Of a stretch of DNA of 64,000 bases, positions 24,186 through 32,347 are shown piece after piece (positions within the stretch are counted from its first letter, which is position 1; each line of letters begins with the position of its first letter). The position numbers and the translations under genes were made by a program. The stretch comes from Candidatus Aminicenantota bacterium (lineage in GTDB: Bacteria > Acidobacteriota > Aminicenantia > Aminicenantales > UBA8522): contig JAFNEO010000039.1 of assembly GCA_017886205.1 (NCBI GenBank), positions 1 through 64,000 on the forward strand. Direction: 5' to 3'. The notes beneath the pieces are model-generated. The model searched no databases. It was given only the letters and a program-made list of their open reading frames with translations, and was not told where the DNA came from.

Positions 24186-24280
24186 GTCCTATTGCGGCAC
24201 ACAAATACTCGACAATATATCGATAGAGGATATCATGCATTTTTTCACGAATCGAGCAAGAATGGTTTGCCACAAACGAC

Positions 24281-24336
24281 GTATAACAATGCGAATCGAG
24301 CGGACCCGCCTACGGCGGGCCGCTCATACGCAACGT
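24281..24336 (+). other. Integron attC-like recombination site, right end lost
   Basis: The sequence starts with gtataac, which fits the RYYYAAC box. The gcg at 24291-24293 can pair with the cgc before the right end. A GC-rich hairpin (gcggacccgcc-tac-ggcgggccgc) and the right arm cgcaacgt follow. This is the layout of an attC site of about 60 bases. The last box (GTTRRRY) is broken after GT by the start of a group II intron. The site lies downstream of the AT-rich creatininase gene in the position expected for a cassette. No integrase is in the window. Confidence 0.5.
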
Positions 24337-24570
24337 GTGTGCCGGGCATGACGCAGGACTTGCGGGGTGGAAGTACCCGAGGCAGGTGTACGCGGAGCCG
24401 AAGCGAAGGAGAAGGGCAAGGGCGTCGCCGTGAGGCGGGGTCTGGAGGAAGCCCGATCCGAAAGCGCGGGGCGACGAACAGGAACCGGATACGAGGTGTG
24501 GCACGTCCGGGACGAGCGGGCATGTGACCGCGAAGTCCTCCATCCGCGAGTGGGGCGTGCTAAGGAAGAT
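24337..24570 (+). mobile_element. Group II intron 5' fragment (domain I region)
   Basis: It begins gtgtgccgggcatgacgcag, a GUGYG-type intron start, and goes on with blocks typical of group II domain I: ttgcggggtggaagtaccc, agccgaagcgaagg, ggtctggaggaagcccgat and cgacgaacaggaaccggata. The recognisable part stops after about 230 bases, and no reverse transcriptase/maturase frame or domains V-VI follow before the next repeat at 24581. It is therefore a truncated, immobile intron remnant inserted in the attC-like site. Confidence 0.6.
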
Positions 24571-24580
24571 TTATAGCCAA

Positions 24581-24750
24581 GATCGCCCTCAAGAGCGCGC
24601 CCCGGGTCGTGAAAAAGGACAGGCTTTATACGATCGAAGAAGATGAGCAGGGATACCAGGTTGTGAAACGGTATAAGATGACCTGGAAACTCTGACCTTG
24701 CCCCTTATCTTTAGATTTCGTAAGCGGAAAGGTTCTTGGCGATTTGGTCA
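24581..24750 (+). repeat. Direct repeat R1, right copy, with remnant of a gene 3' end
   Basis: Partner of 20528-20695. In frame it reads KSAPRVVKK, then TIEEDEQGYQVVKR, and stops at 24693-24695. The copies share about four of five bases, so they are old. It closes the accessory island 29 bases before the end of the beta-lactamase-like gene on the other strand. From 24186 to 24280 I see nothing. Confidence 0.65.
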
Positions 24751-24778
24751 GGACTGCTCCGGGATCAGAGGCTGCCGA

Positions 24779-26197
24779 TCACTCCGTTAACTCGAGCGTC
24801 GCGATCTTGTTGTTCTCGGTCAATTTGAGAATCAGTTTGACTACGCGTCCATCCTCAAAGGTCAGCCTGTAGACATAACTACGCAGCCCGGCGTCTTCTT
24901 TCCGCTCGAGCAAATCCACGGCTTTGGCCGGCCCAAAATCTTCCAGGACTTCCTGATATTCCTTGACCCGGTCCGGGAACCATTTCTTTTGGGCCTCGTC
25001 TGTGAAAGCCCCGGCATCGGCTTGGCCTTCCTCGATCTTCCGGAGCAGGTCGCGGAAGAGCGCGGTGACTTGCGGTTCCTTATCTTCGATGGGTTTGGGA
25101 GGAGGGGGCGGCGTGAGAGCCGGCACATAAAGACCGGCGACTCCGTGGATGATCTCCTCCGGCCGGGCATGCCGGCTGTCCAAGTTGCAGAGGGCGACGA
25201 CAGTCAGATTATCATCCACATAACGGGAAATCCCGGTTGTGAAACCCTGCCAGGATCCGCCGTGCTCAATGAGTTTATAGCCGTTCATCTCATGGACGCG
25301 CCAGCCGAAGCCGTAGGGATAGGTCTTGCCGTCGTTGAGCTTCACCGGCGTCCACATCTCGGCCAGGCTGCTCCGCTTGATCAGCTTCTCTGTGTAAAGG
25401 GCGGCATCCCACTTGGCCAGGTCGAGCACGGTGAAATACAGGGCGCCGTCCGCCGTCGTGTTGAGGGACGGAGAAACCCACTCCTGATTCTTGATCACCC
25501 CCTTGACCAGGCGGTACCCGGCGGCGCGATTGGTGACGATGTCCTGTTCGCTGATGATCCGGGTGGTCGTCATGCCGACGGGTCTGAAGATCCGTTCCTG
25601 CAAGAAGTCCCCATAGAATTTTCCGGTCACTTTGTGAATCAGTATGCCGAGCAGCATGTAGCCCGAATTGCTGTAGCTCCACTTGTCTCCCGGGGCGAAG
25701 TCAAAGGGAAGAGCCTGGAGGATTTTCAGCAGGTCCTCTTCCGTGTAGTCCCGGCGATAATCGAAGTTCTTGTCGGTGTAATCTTTGATCCCCGAGGTGT
25801 GGGTGAGGAGATTCCGGATTGTGACTTTGTTCCAGCTATCCGGTGCTCCCGGGAAATATTTCGCGACTTTATCGTCGAGCCCGACCTTACCTTCTTCGAC
25901 CAGCATCATGATTCCCGTAGCGGTAAACTGCTTTCCCACGGACCCAGACTGAAAAATGGTCTGGGGGCTGACGGGAACGTCGAGCTCGATGTTGCTCAAG
26001 CCGTAGCCCTGCGCTTTGATGACCTTGCCGTCGCGCACCACGGCCAAAGCGAGGCCGGGAATCCTCTGCTGCTGCATCGAGGCCTGGACGAAGCTGTCGA
26101 CCTTGCTGCCGATATCATCGGTCTGCGTCCAGACCGCCAGAGTGACAAAGCCGATCCCCAGCGCCGCAATCAAGGCTCTACGCAAACTTCTAGCCAT
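24779..26197 (-). CDS. Beta-lactamase-fold serine hydrolase (class C-like), exported
   Basis: 472 aa with an N-terminal hydrophobic signal. It has the nucleophile motif SVGK (86-89), the YSN triad (175-177) and HGGSWQGF as the third box, the pattern of class C beta-lactamases, D-alanyl carboxypeptidases and esterases. The last 130 residues form an added domain of the kind found in serine hydrolases of this family. It probably cleaves a peptide or ester in the periplasm; resistance to beta-lactams cannot be concluded. AAGGAGACAAACA precedes the ATG. It is the last of four genes after the amidohydrolase trio, 51 bases downstream. Confidence 0.87.
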   Translation of the reverse strand: MARSLRRALIAALGIGFVTLAVWTQTDDIGSKVDSFVQASMQQQRIPGLALAVVRDGKVIKAQGYGLSNIELDVPVSPQTIFQSGSVGKQFTATGIMMLVEEGKVGLDDKVAKYFPGAPDSWNKVTIRNLLTHTSGIKDYTDKNFDYRRDYTEEDLLKILQALPFDFAPGDKWSYSNSGYMLLGILIHKVTGKFYGDFLQERIFRPVGMTTTRIISEQDIVTNRAAGYRLVKGVIKNQEWVSPSLNTTADGALYFTVLDLAKWDAALYTEKLIKRSSLAEMWTPVKLNDGKTYPYGFGWRVHEMNGYKLIEHGGSWQGFTTGISRYVDDNLTVVALCNLDSRHARPEEIIHGVAGLYVPALTPPPPPKPIEDKEPQVTALFRDLLRKIEEGQADAGAFTDEAQKKWFPDRVKEYQEVLEDFGPAKAVDLLERKEDAGLRSYVYRLTFEDGRVVKLILKLTENNKIATLELTE

Positions 26198-26248
26198 TGT
26201 TTGTCTCCTTATCGCGTTCTCTAGTCGTGTCCCCGGAGAGCTCCAATC

Positions 26249-27544
26249 TTATTTCTCCGGCCGCTTCCTGAACTTGTCATAGAGAGTTTCCCACCAGTTT
26301 GACATGTCGATGGCCCGGCCGTTGATGACGAGTTGCTTCACCTCGGTCTTCATGTCGAGGGGATCGCCCGTGGCGATGAGCAGGTCCGCGTCCTTTCCCG
26401 CCTCGATGCTTCCCAGCCGGTCGGCCACTCCGAAGATCTTCGCCGGGTTGATGGTCAACGCCCTGATCGCCTCTTCCTCCGGCAGCCCGAAGGCCACGGC
26501 CTTGGCCGCATGATAGGGCAGGTCCTTGCCCTGCGCCGGGCTATCCCCCGAAGAGAAGCTGATCAGGACGCCCGTCTTGGCCAGCTCGACTACGTTACGG
26601 TAAGGAGCGTCGTACCCGTCCTCCGGCTCGGACGGCCCGGTGTAAAGGCTGTCGATGATCACCGGGATTCCGGACTGCTTGATTTTGTCGGCCACCTTGA
26701 AGCCCTGGGCACAGCCCCGGAAAATGGCTTTGAGTTTCTCGTCCTGGACGAACTTGATGGCCAGCTCGATGTCTTTGGCCTTTTCGACGGAGACGATGAC
26801 CGGGAGAGTCCCGTCGAGCACAGGTCCCAGAGCCTCATACTTGGCATTGTATTCGGGCGTCTTGACGCTCGGGTCCCCGACCGCCAGCTTCTTAAGCTCG
26901 AGGTAGCGGCGGGCTTCTTTCAGGTAGTCCCGGATCTTTTCGACCAGCTTGGAGGTCACGTCCTCCTTGGCTTCTTTCTGCACGGCCACACCTTCCCCGA
27001 CCGGCCGCGGCGTCATCGGGAAATTGATGAACGATGTAGCGACTTCCTTGACTACCATCTCCGGAAACGCCCAGCCGTCCATCTTGATGAGCGCCGATAT
27101 CCCCGGGAAAGTGCCACCCGACGGAGCGACCAGGGCCGTTGTCGTCCCCGTCACCCGTCCCGTCCCGAAGTGGACCGAATGCGGGTTGATGGCCCAAGCG
27201 ACCCGCAGCTCCGGATTCTCCTTGCCCATCTCCCGGTAGTCCGTCGTGCTCGGGATGGCCCCGATCTCGGCCAGCCCGAGGTGGCTGTAGGAATCGATGA
27301 AGCCGGGATAGACAAACATCCCGGAGGCGTCGATGACCTTGGCGTCCGCAGGCGCCTGAAGGGCCTTCCCGACGGCCTTGATTTTCCCGTCCTCGATCAG
27401 AATGCTTCCGCCCTCGATCCGCTCGCCGACCACGGGGACGATCGTGGCATTTTTGATGAACAGCTTGGCCGGCTCTGCCTGGGAGGAGAGGATGGCCGCA
27501 GACGCCAGAACAGTCGATACGAGGATGATGATGAGCTTTCTCAT
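26249..27544 (-). CDS. Exported amidohydrolase paralogue with degenerate metal site
   Basis: 431 aa with a signal peptide (LIIILVSTVLASAAILSSQA). The fold is the imidazolonepropionase-like amidohydrolase (FVYPGFIDSYSHLGLAEIG, and ADRLGSIEAGKDADLLIATG at the end). The HxH pair reads SYSH, so the first histidine is missing. The two later histidine positions appear as FRGCAQG and DSLYTG, without histidine, while the aspartate in SSGDSPAQG stays. It may be inactive or use one metal. It starts 2 bases after the stop of the complete paralogue at 27547, so they are translated together. Confidence 0.85.
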   Translation of the reverse strand: MRKLIIILVSTVLASAAILSSQAEPAKLFIKNATIVPVVGERIEGGSILIEDGKIKAVGKALQAPADAKVIDASGMFVYPGFIDSYSHLGLAEIGAIPSTTDYREMGKENPELRVAWAINPHSVHFGTGRVTGTTTALVAPSGGTFPGISALIKMDGWAFPEMVVKEVATSFINFPMTPRPVGEGVAVQKEAKEDVTSKLVEKIRDYLKEARRYLELKKLAVGDPSVKTPEYNAKYEALGPVLDGTLPVIVSVEKAKDIELAIKFVQDEKLKAIFRGCAQGFKVADKIKQSGIPVIIDSLYTGPSEPEDGYDAPYRNVVELAKTGVLISFSSGDSPAQGKDLPYHAAKAVAFGLPEEEAIRALTINPAKIFGVADRLGSIEAGKDADLLIATGDPLDMKTEVKQLVINGRAIDMSNWWETLYDKFRKRPEK

Positions 27545-27546
27545 GG

Positions 27547-28899
27547 TCAGACCTCCCCTCCGTTTTTCTTTTCCGGTTCTTTTTTCTTCTTCTCTTCTTC
27601 CTCGGCCTTCTTCCGCTCTTCGAGGTACTTGGCGCGGTCGAAATACACCGTCCCGTCGACCATCGTCATCTCACAGACCGTGAAGGGATCGAGGGGATGC
27701 CGGTTGAACACGGCCAGGTCGGCGTCCTTCCCGGGCTCGATGGTTCCGACCCACCTGTCGATCCCCATGATCTTGGCCGGGTTGATGGTCAGCATCCGGA
27801 TGGCCTCGTCCTCGGTGGCGCCGCCGAAACGGACGGTCTTGGCCGCGTCGTTGAAGAGATGGCGCATCCGCTCGGCATCGTCGGAATTGAGGGCCACGAG
27901 CACGCCTCGCTTGGCGCATAAAGCCGCGGCCTGGGGCATTGTATTGTAGGCTTCCCACTTGTAGGCCCAAAAGTCGACGAAAGTGGAGATCGCGACGCCG
28001 TACTCCACCAGCTCGTTGGTGATGCGGTAGCCTTCGAGGCCGTGCTCGAAACAAACGAGCTTGACGCCGTACTCCCGGCAGAGGCGCATGATCGAGAGCA
28101 TCTCTTCGGATTGATAGGCGTGGCAGCGAACCCACAATTTTCCGCTGAGGATGTCGGCGATGCCCTCGAGCCGGTAGTCTTTTTTCGGAGGCAGGGGAGA
28201 GGTGAGTTTGCCTTTGCTGTCTTTAGCGGCCTTGGATTTTTTCTCGTACTCCGCCCACTTCCGCATGTAATCCTTGGCCTTCTCGAACTCGTCCCGGATC
28301 GACTCCTCGACACCCATCCTTGTCTTGGGATAGCGGGCTCGGGCCGCTCCCATGCTGTTGCTCTGCTTGGGGTTCTCGCCGAGGGCCCATTTGCTGGTGA
28401 GGGGAGCTCCCTCAAAGATCAGCTCGGCGGCGCTCCCACCCCAGCGCAGCTTGAGGACGATGCCCTTTCCGCCGATCGGGTTGGCCGATCCGTGCATGGT
28501 GTGAATCGAGGTCACGCCGCCGGTCAGGGCGTAGAAGATGTTGATATCCTGTGGGTTGATGACGTCCTTACAGTCGACTTCGGCGGTAATTAAGTCGCCC
28601 ATCTCGTTCACGTCTCCCTCCAGGGCGATGTGGGAGTGGGAATCAATAATCCCCGGCATGACCCAGCGGCCGTTGAGGTCGATGACTTCGGCGCCGGGCG
28701 GCACAGAGAGACCCCTCCCGACCTTAACGATCTTCGTCCCCTGGATAAGGATGTCGCCGTCCGGAATTGTCTCACCGCTTACGGTGATGATCTGACCGTT
28801 CTTGAGAAGAATGGGTTTCTCCGCGGCCGGGAGCAGACCGGACAGGCCCATAATGAGGACTGTGGCCGATATTGCTTTGGCTGCAATTCTTCGCTTCAT
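27547..28899 (-). CDS. Exported amidohydrolase with complete metal site
   Basis: 450 aa with a signal-like start (KAISATVLIMGLSGLLPAA). All expected ligands are visible: HxH in PGIIDSHSHIAL, a histidine in CHAYQSEE, another in CFEHGLEGY and aspartate in ALNSDDAERMRHL. Its C-terminal tail is a run of charged residues (KKAEEEEKKKKEPEKK). AGGAGGAAGAAG precedes the ATG. It is the middle gene of three paralogues and the only one with an intact site, which suggests that it is the catalytic member of a complex. Likely peptides or cyclic amides; substrate not known. Confidence 0.88.
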   Translation of the reverse strand: MKRRIAAKAISATVLIMGLSGLLPAAEKPILLKNGQIITVSGETIPDGDILIQGTKIVKVGRGLSVPPGAEVIDLNGRWVMPGIIDSHSHIALEGDVNEMGDLITAEVDCKDVINPQDINIFYALTGGVTSIHTMHGSANPIGGKGIVLKLRWGGSAAELIFEGAPLTSKWALGENPKQSNSMGAARARYPKTRMGVEESIRDEFEKAKDYMRKWAEYEKKSKAAKDSKGKLTSPLPPKKDYRLEGIADILSGKLWVRCHAYQSEEMLSIMRLCREYGVKLVCFEHGLEGYRITNELVEYGVAISTFVDFWAYKWEAYNTMPQAAALCAKRGVLVALNSDDAERMRHLFNDAAKTVRFGGATEDEAIRMLTINPAKIMGIDRWVGTIEPGKDADLAVFNRHPLDPFTVCEMTMVDGTVYFDRAKYLEERKKAEEEEKKKKEPEKKNGGEV

Positions 28900-28909
28900 C
28901 TTCTTCCTC

Positions 28910-30532
28910 CTATCCCGGGATGCGTTTGGCCGTGAACTCGGCGGCGCCGGCTCCTCCCTGGACCACCGAGCCCCTCATCTTTTCCCCATCGACCGTGGCC
29001 GAGAAGAAAAGGTCGATGTCCTGGCCGCCGACTGAGATTGAGATCTCGAACGAGACATCCTTTCCCGAAACAACGCCGCCGGTGAAGTCGAAGGCGCCGA
29101 ACGGAGTGATGAGTTTTCCGGAGAGCGCGGCCTCCTCCTGGGAGAAATCGATGGTCAACCTCATTCCCATCTGCCCCTCGACGGATAGCTCCCATTTTCC
29201 AGTGACGTTGACCGTGGGCTTCTCGCCCTCTCCGGGCTTGGCTTCCTTGAGCTCGAACTTCTTTCCGTCGACGAAGGCATATCTCACCTTGGCCTCTTTG
29301 ACCAGAAGCTCCCCTTCGGCGAGGACGACGTTGGCGATCTTGCCGGGTTCGATCGTCCCTAGCGTGCGGTCGAGGCCGAAGAAACCGGCGGGCGTCTTGG
29401 TCAGAGCCTCGATAGCCCTATCTTTGGGCAGGCCGGCCTCGATCGCCTTCTGGATCCCCTCGGCGAAGGCCTTGGGATCATCCGTTCCCAGGGAGGAGAA
29501 GGCGAACGGGACACCGGCTTCGGCCAGACGGGCCGGGTTCTTCGGATAGACCTCTTTTTCCGCCCTCTCCCTTTCTGCCTTGCCGCGCTGGGCGTAGATG
29601 CTGGAGCCCGGTGCTTTGAAGGCAACGGTACAGAGCACCCGGGCATTGGCTTTCTTGAGCTCCGGGATGACCTCGAACGCCTCGCCGCCCAGGTCGGCAA
29701 TAAAATAGCTCAGCTTGTATTCGGCGGCCAGAGAGAGCGACCGCCGGATGTCGTGCTGGTTGCGGCAGAGGAAGATGACCGGCTTTCTCGCTGTCGCATA
29801 GTCGGCCAGGACTTCGAGGTTGGGGCTGTGGTCGGGCCGGGTCAGCCCCTTCAACTCTTTGAGCCATCGCGACCTAAGCTGGTCGAAATTGGCGGCTTCG
29901 GAAAAAACCTGCTTGAGATAGGAGTAAACGCCCATAAGCGAGTTTGGATAGACCATGAAATTGGCCGGGCTGAAGCCTATGCCCAGGCACATGTCCTTGA
30001 GGAGTAGAGCCTTATTTTTGTCCGGATCGCTGAAACAGAAGAGCGCCGACCGGCCGGTGAGGACGCCGCGATCGGGCATGACGTGGCCGGCCACAAACCC
30101 CAGCTTGTGGTACTTCTCGAAGACCGCCTTGCCCAGGTTTACGTAGTCGAAGGCAACCAGGCCGGGGGTGATGCCGCGGTCCTTGTCGGTGAACTCTCCG
30201 GAGGAAATACGGGACATGTCCATCTTCTCTTCAGGAAATTTGAGGAGCGATTGTCCCAGGCCGTCCATCAGGCCGGGATAGACCGTGAGCTTGGCGCCGT
30301 CGATGACTTCCGCGTCCTTGGGGATGGGGGTGCTGGCTCCGACGGCTTCGATCAACCCATCCCGGATGACAAGAGTGCCTTTTTCGATCGGGGGACCGGT
30401 GAGCGTCACGATCCGGGCGTCCTTGATTGCCCAGATGCGATGCAGGTCCTGGTCGGAGCGAAGAGAAATACAGGCGAGAAAGATAAGGGTTAGAAAGAAT
30501 AAAAGCAGGCGATAACGGGTTGGGCGTGGCAT
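28910..30532 (-). CDS. Amidohydrolase-like protein lacking HxH, with C-terminal beta domain
   Basis: 540 aa with an N-terminal signal (LLLFFLTLIFLACISL). Amidohydrolase framing motifs remain (LTVYPGLMDGLGQSLL, and LDRTLGTIEPGKIANVVLA). In place of HxH stands GLGQ, and the two other histidine positions read LCRNQHD and IADLGGEAF, so no metal site can be formed in the normal way. After residue 430 follows a beta-rich domain (VTGKWELSVEGQMGMRLTID) like that found at the end of related exported proteins. It is the first gene of the operon and starts after AGGAGGCCTG. It is probably a pseudoenzyme subunit or binding protein. Confidence 0.83.
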   Translation of the reverse strand: MPRPTRYRLLLFFLTLIFLACISLRSDQDLHRIWAIKDARIVTLTGPPIEKGTLVIRDGLIEAVGASTPIPKDAEVIDGAKLTVYPGLMDGLGQSLLKFPEEKMDMSRISSGEFTDKDRGITPGLVAFDYVNLGKAVFEKYHKLGFVAGHVMPDRGVLTGRSALFCFSDPDKNKALLLKDMCLGIGFSPANFMVYPNSLMGVYSYLKQVFSEAANFDQLRSRWLKELKGLTRPDHSPNLEVLADYATARKPVIFLCRNQHDIRRSLSLAAEYKLSYFIADLGGEAFEVIPELKKANARVLCTVAFKAPGSSIYAQRGKAERERAEKEVYPKNPARLAEAGVPFAFSSLGTDDPKAFAEGIQKAIEAGLPKDRAIEALTKTPAGFFGLDRTLGTIEPGKIANVVLAEGELLVKEAKVRYAFVDGKKFELKEAKPGEGEKPTVNVTGKWELSVEGQMGMRLTIDFSQEEAALSGKLITPFGAFDFTGGVVSGKDVSFEISISVGGQDIDLFFSATVDGEKMRGSVVQGGAGAAEFTAKRIPG

Positions 30533-30646
30533 CAGGCCTCCTTTGTTCGGATGGGAATTACAAGAAAGAGTCCCATTCTATTGATATTTACGAGAAATGC
30601 AAAAAAATAGTTCTCGAAGTCGGATGAAGAAAAGCCAAAACGACTT

Positions 30647-32344
30647 TTAGATCCGCTTCGCTTTTGCCGGCCAGAGGGGATTCAGGATGTGGGCCAGGAC
30701 GACGAGAAACACGGCGCCGATGACGTTGAACCATAGATAAGGGATTTCGGTGAAAAAGAAGCAGGCCAGGACGGCTACCTCGGCGACAATGGCCGCGATG
30801 AACGTGGCGTTGCCGCCGATTTTTTTGAAATAGAAGGCGATGAGGAAAATCCCGAGAATCGTCCCGTAAAACAACGACCCCAGAATATTGACGGCTTCGA
30901 TCAAGGAGCCGAGATGGTTGGCGAACTGGGCGAAGCCGATGGCGTAGAGACCCCAAAAGATCGTAGCCGTCTTCGAGGCCCGGAGATAGTGCCGCTCCGA
31001 AGCGTTTTTCCGGAAAATCCGTTTGTAGATATCGATCACCGTGACCGAAGCCAGGGCGTTGAGCTCTGCGGACGAAGCCGACATCGAGGCCGAGAGGATC
31101 GCCGCCAGGATCAGCCCTATTAGGCCTGCCGGCAAATACTTGGTCACGAAGCTCAGAAAGATGTAATTGGTGTCGTTGGTCTCGGCCAGGGGATTTCTTT
31201 TCTTGATGAGTTGGAGGGCCTCCTTCCGGAGGCCGAGCTCCGATTCCCTCGTCCGGCGGAGCTCTTGGAGCGTGCCCTCCACGTCAGCCTCTTTTTCAGC
31301 CTCGATCGCGGAGAGCATCGTCCGAAGCTGCTCCTGCTTCTCCCCGTTCAGCCGAGCGTAGTCGGCTTCGAGGGCCGTATAAGCGTCCCCATAAGCGCTG
31401 CTTTTTACGGCCGCGGTCTCGACCGGATTGAAAAACAGGGGGGGCGTCACGAACTGGTAAAACACGAAGACCATGGCCCCGATGAATAGGATGATGAACT
31501 GCATCGGAACCTTGAGGACGCCGTTGGCCAGAAGCCCCTTGCGGCTTTCTGCGATCGACCGTCCGGTCAGATAGCGCTGGACCTGCGACTGGTCCGTCCC
31601 GAAATACGACAGGGCGACAAAGCCCCCCCCGATGAGGCCCGACCAGAAATTGTACCGGTCCTTCCAGTCGAAGGCGAAATTGATGACGTTCAGCCTCCCG
31701 AGCTTTCCGGCCACGTGAACGGCGTTTGTAAACGAGATGTCGGCCGGGAGGCGCTGGAAAATCATATAAAACGCCGCCCCCATCCCCGCGGTGATGATCA
31801 TCATCTGCAGAAGATGCGTCTTGCTGACCGCATCCGTGCCCCCGGAGGCCGTGTAGAGGATGACCAGGCCGCCGGTCATGAAAATCGTCAGCCGGAAATC
31901 CCAGCCGAGAATGACGGAAATGATCAGAGCTGGGGCGAGAATCGTGAACCCGGCCGCGAGCCCGCGTTGGATGAGGAAGAGGATGCTCCCCAAAGCCCGG
32001 TTTTTCAGGTCGAAGCGTTGTTCCAGATACTCGTAGGCGGTGTAGACCTTGAGCCGATGATAAATGGGAACGGCCGTGATCGAAAGGATGACCATGGCGA
32101 TGGGCAGGCCGAAATAAAACTGAACGAACCGCATCCCGTCCACGTAGGCCTGTCCCGGGGTGGACAGAAAAGTGATGGCGCTGGCCTGCGTTGCCATGAT
32201 CGAAATGGTGATGGCGTACCACGGCGTGGATTTGTTCGCCAGAAAGAAGCCCTGGATGTCCTTTTTGCCCCGGGTCTTCCAAAAGCCGTAGGCGGCCACG
32301 AACGAGAGAAACAAGCTCAGGACGATCCAGTCGATAGGTCGCAT
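30647..32344 (-). CDS. Sodium:solute symporter (SSS family)
   Basis: 565 aa with about 13-14 membrane helices and SSS motifs (ANKSTPWYAITISIMATQAS, the GGTDAV stretch, and AAILSASMSASSAELNALAS, a characteristic helix of this family). A hydrophilic insert of about 75 residues rich in Glu and Arg (near 340-400) is longer than usual and forms a probable coiled-coil loop. The gene starts 3 bases after bshA ends, so it is the last member of the bacillithiol operon. It could import a precursor such as a sugar or malate-like acid, or simply be co-transcribed. Confidence 0.88.
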   Translation of the reverse strand: MRPIDWIVLSLFLSFVAAYGFWKTRGKKDIQGFFLANKSTPWYAITISIMATQASAITFLSTPGQAYVDGMRFVQFYFGLPIAMVILSITAVPIYHRLKVYTAYEYLEQRFDLKNRALGSILFLIQRGLAAGFTILAPALIISVILGWDFRLTIFMTGGLVILYTASGGTDAVSKTHLLQMMIITAGMGAAFYMIFQRLPADISFTNAVHVAGKLGRLNVINFAFDWKDRYNFWSGLIGGGFVALSYFGTDQSQVQRYLTGRSIAESRKGLLANGVLKVPMQFIILFIGAMVFVFYQFVTPPLFFNPVETAAVKSSAYGDAYTALEADYARLNGEKQEQLRTMLSAIEAEKEADVEGTLQELRRTRESELGLRKEALQLIKKRNPLAETNDTNYIFLSFVTKYLPAGLIGLILAAILSASMSASSAELNALASVTVIDIYKRIFRKNASERHYLRASKTATIFWGLYAIGFAQFANHLGSLIEAVNILGSLFYGTILGIFLIAFYFKKIGGNATFIAAIVAEVAVLACFFFTEIPYLWFNVIGAVFLVVLAHILNPLWPAKAKRI

Positions 32345-32347
32345 GGG

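Noticed and set aside
24192-24576. Open frames of about 70-110 codons on both strands
   Set aside because: They lie in the attC-like hairpin and the intron fragment, where RNA structure explains the sequence better.
24779-26197. True class C beta-lactamase
   Set aside because: Motifs fit the large serine hydrolase family equally well, and the extra C-terminal domain and operon with amidohydrolases do not suggest antibiotic resistance.
26333-27949. 538-codon open frame on the plus strand
   Set aside because: Antisense to two amidohydrolase genes that have signal peptides and motifs; no recognisable domain of its own.
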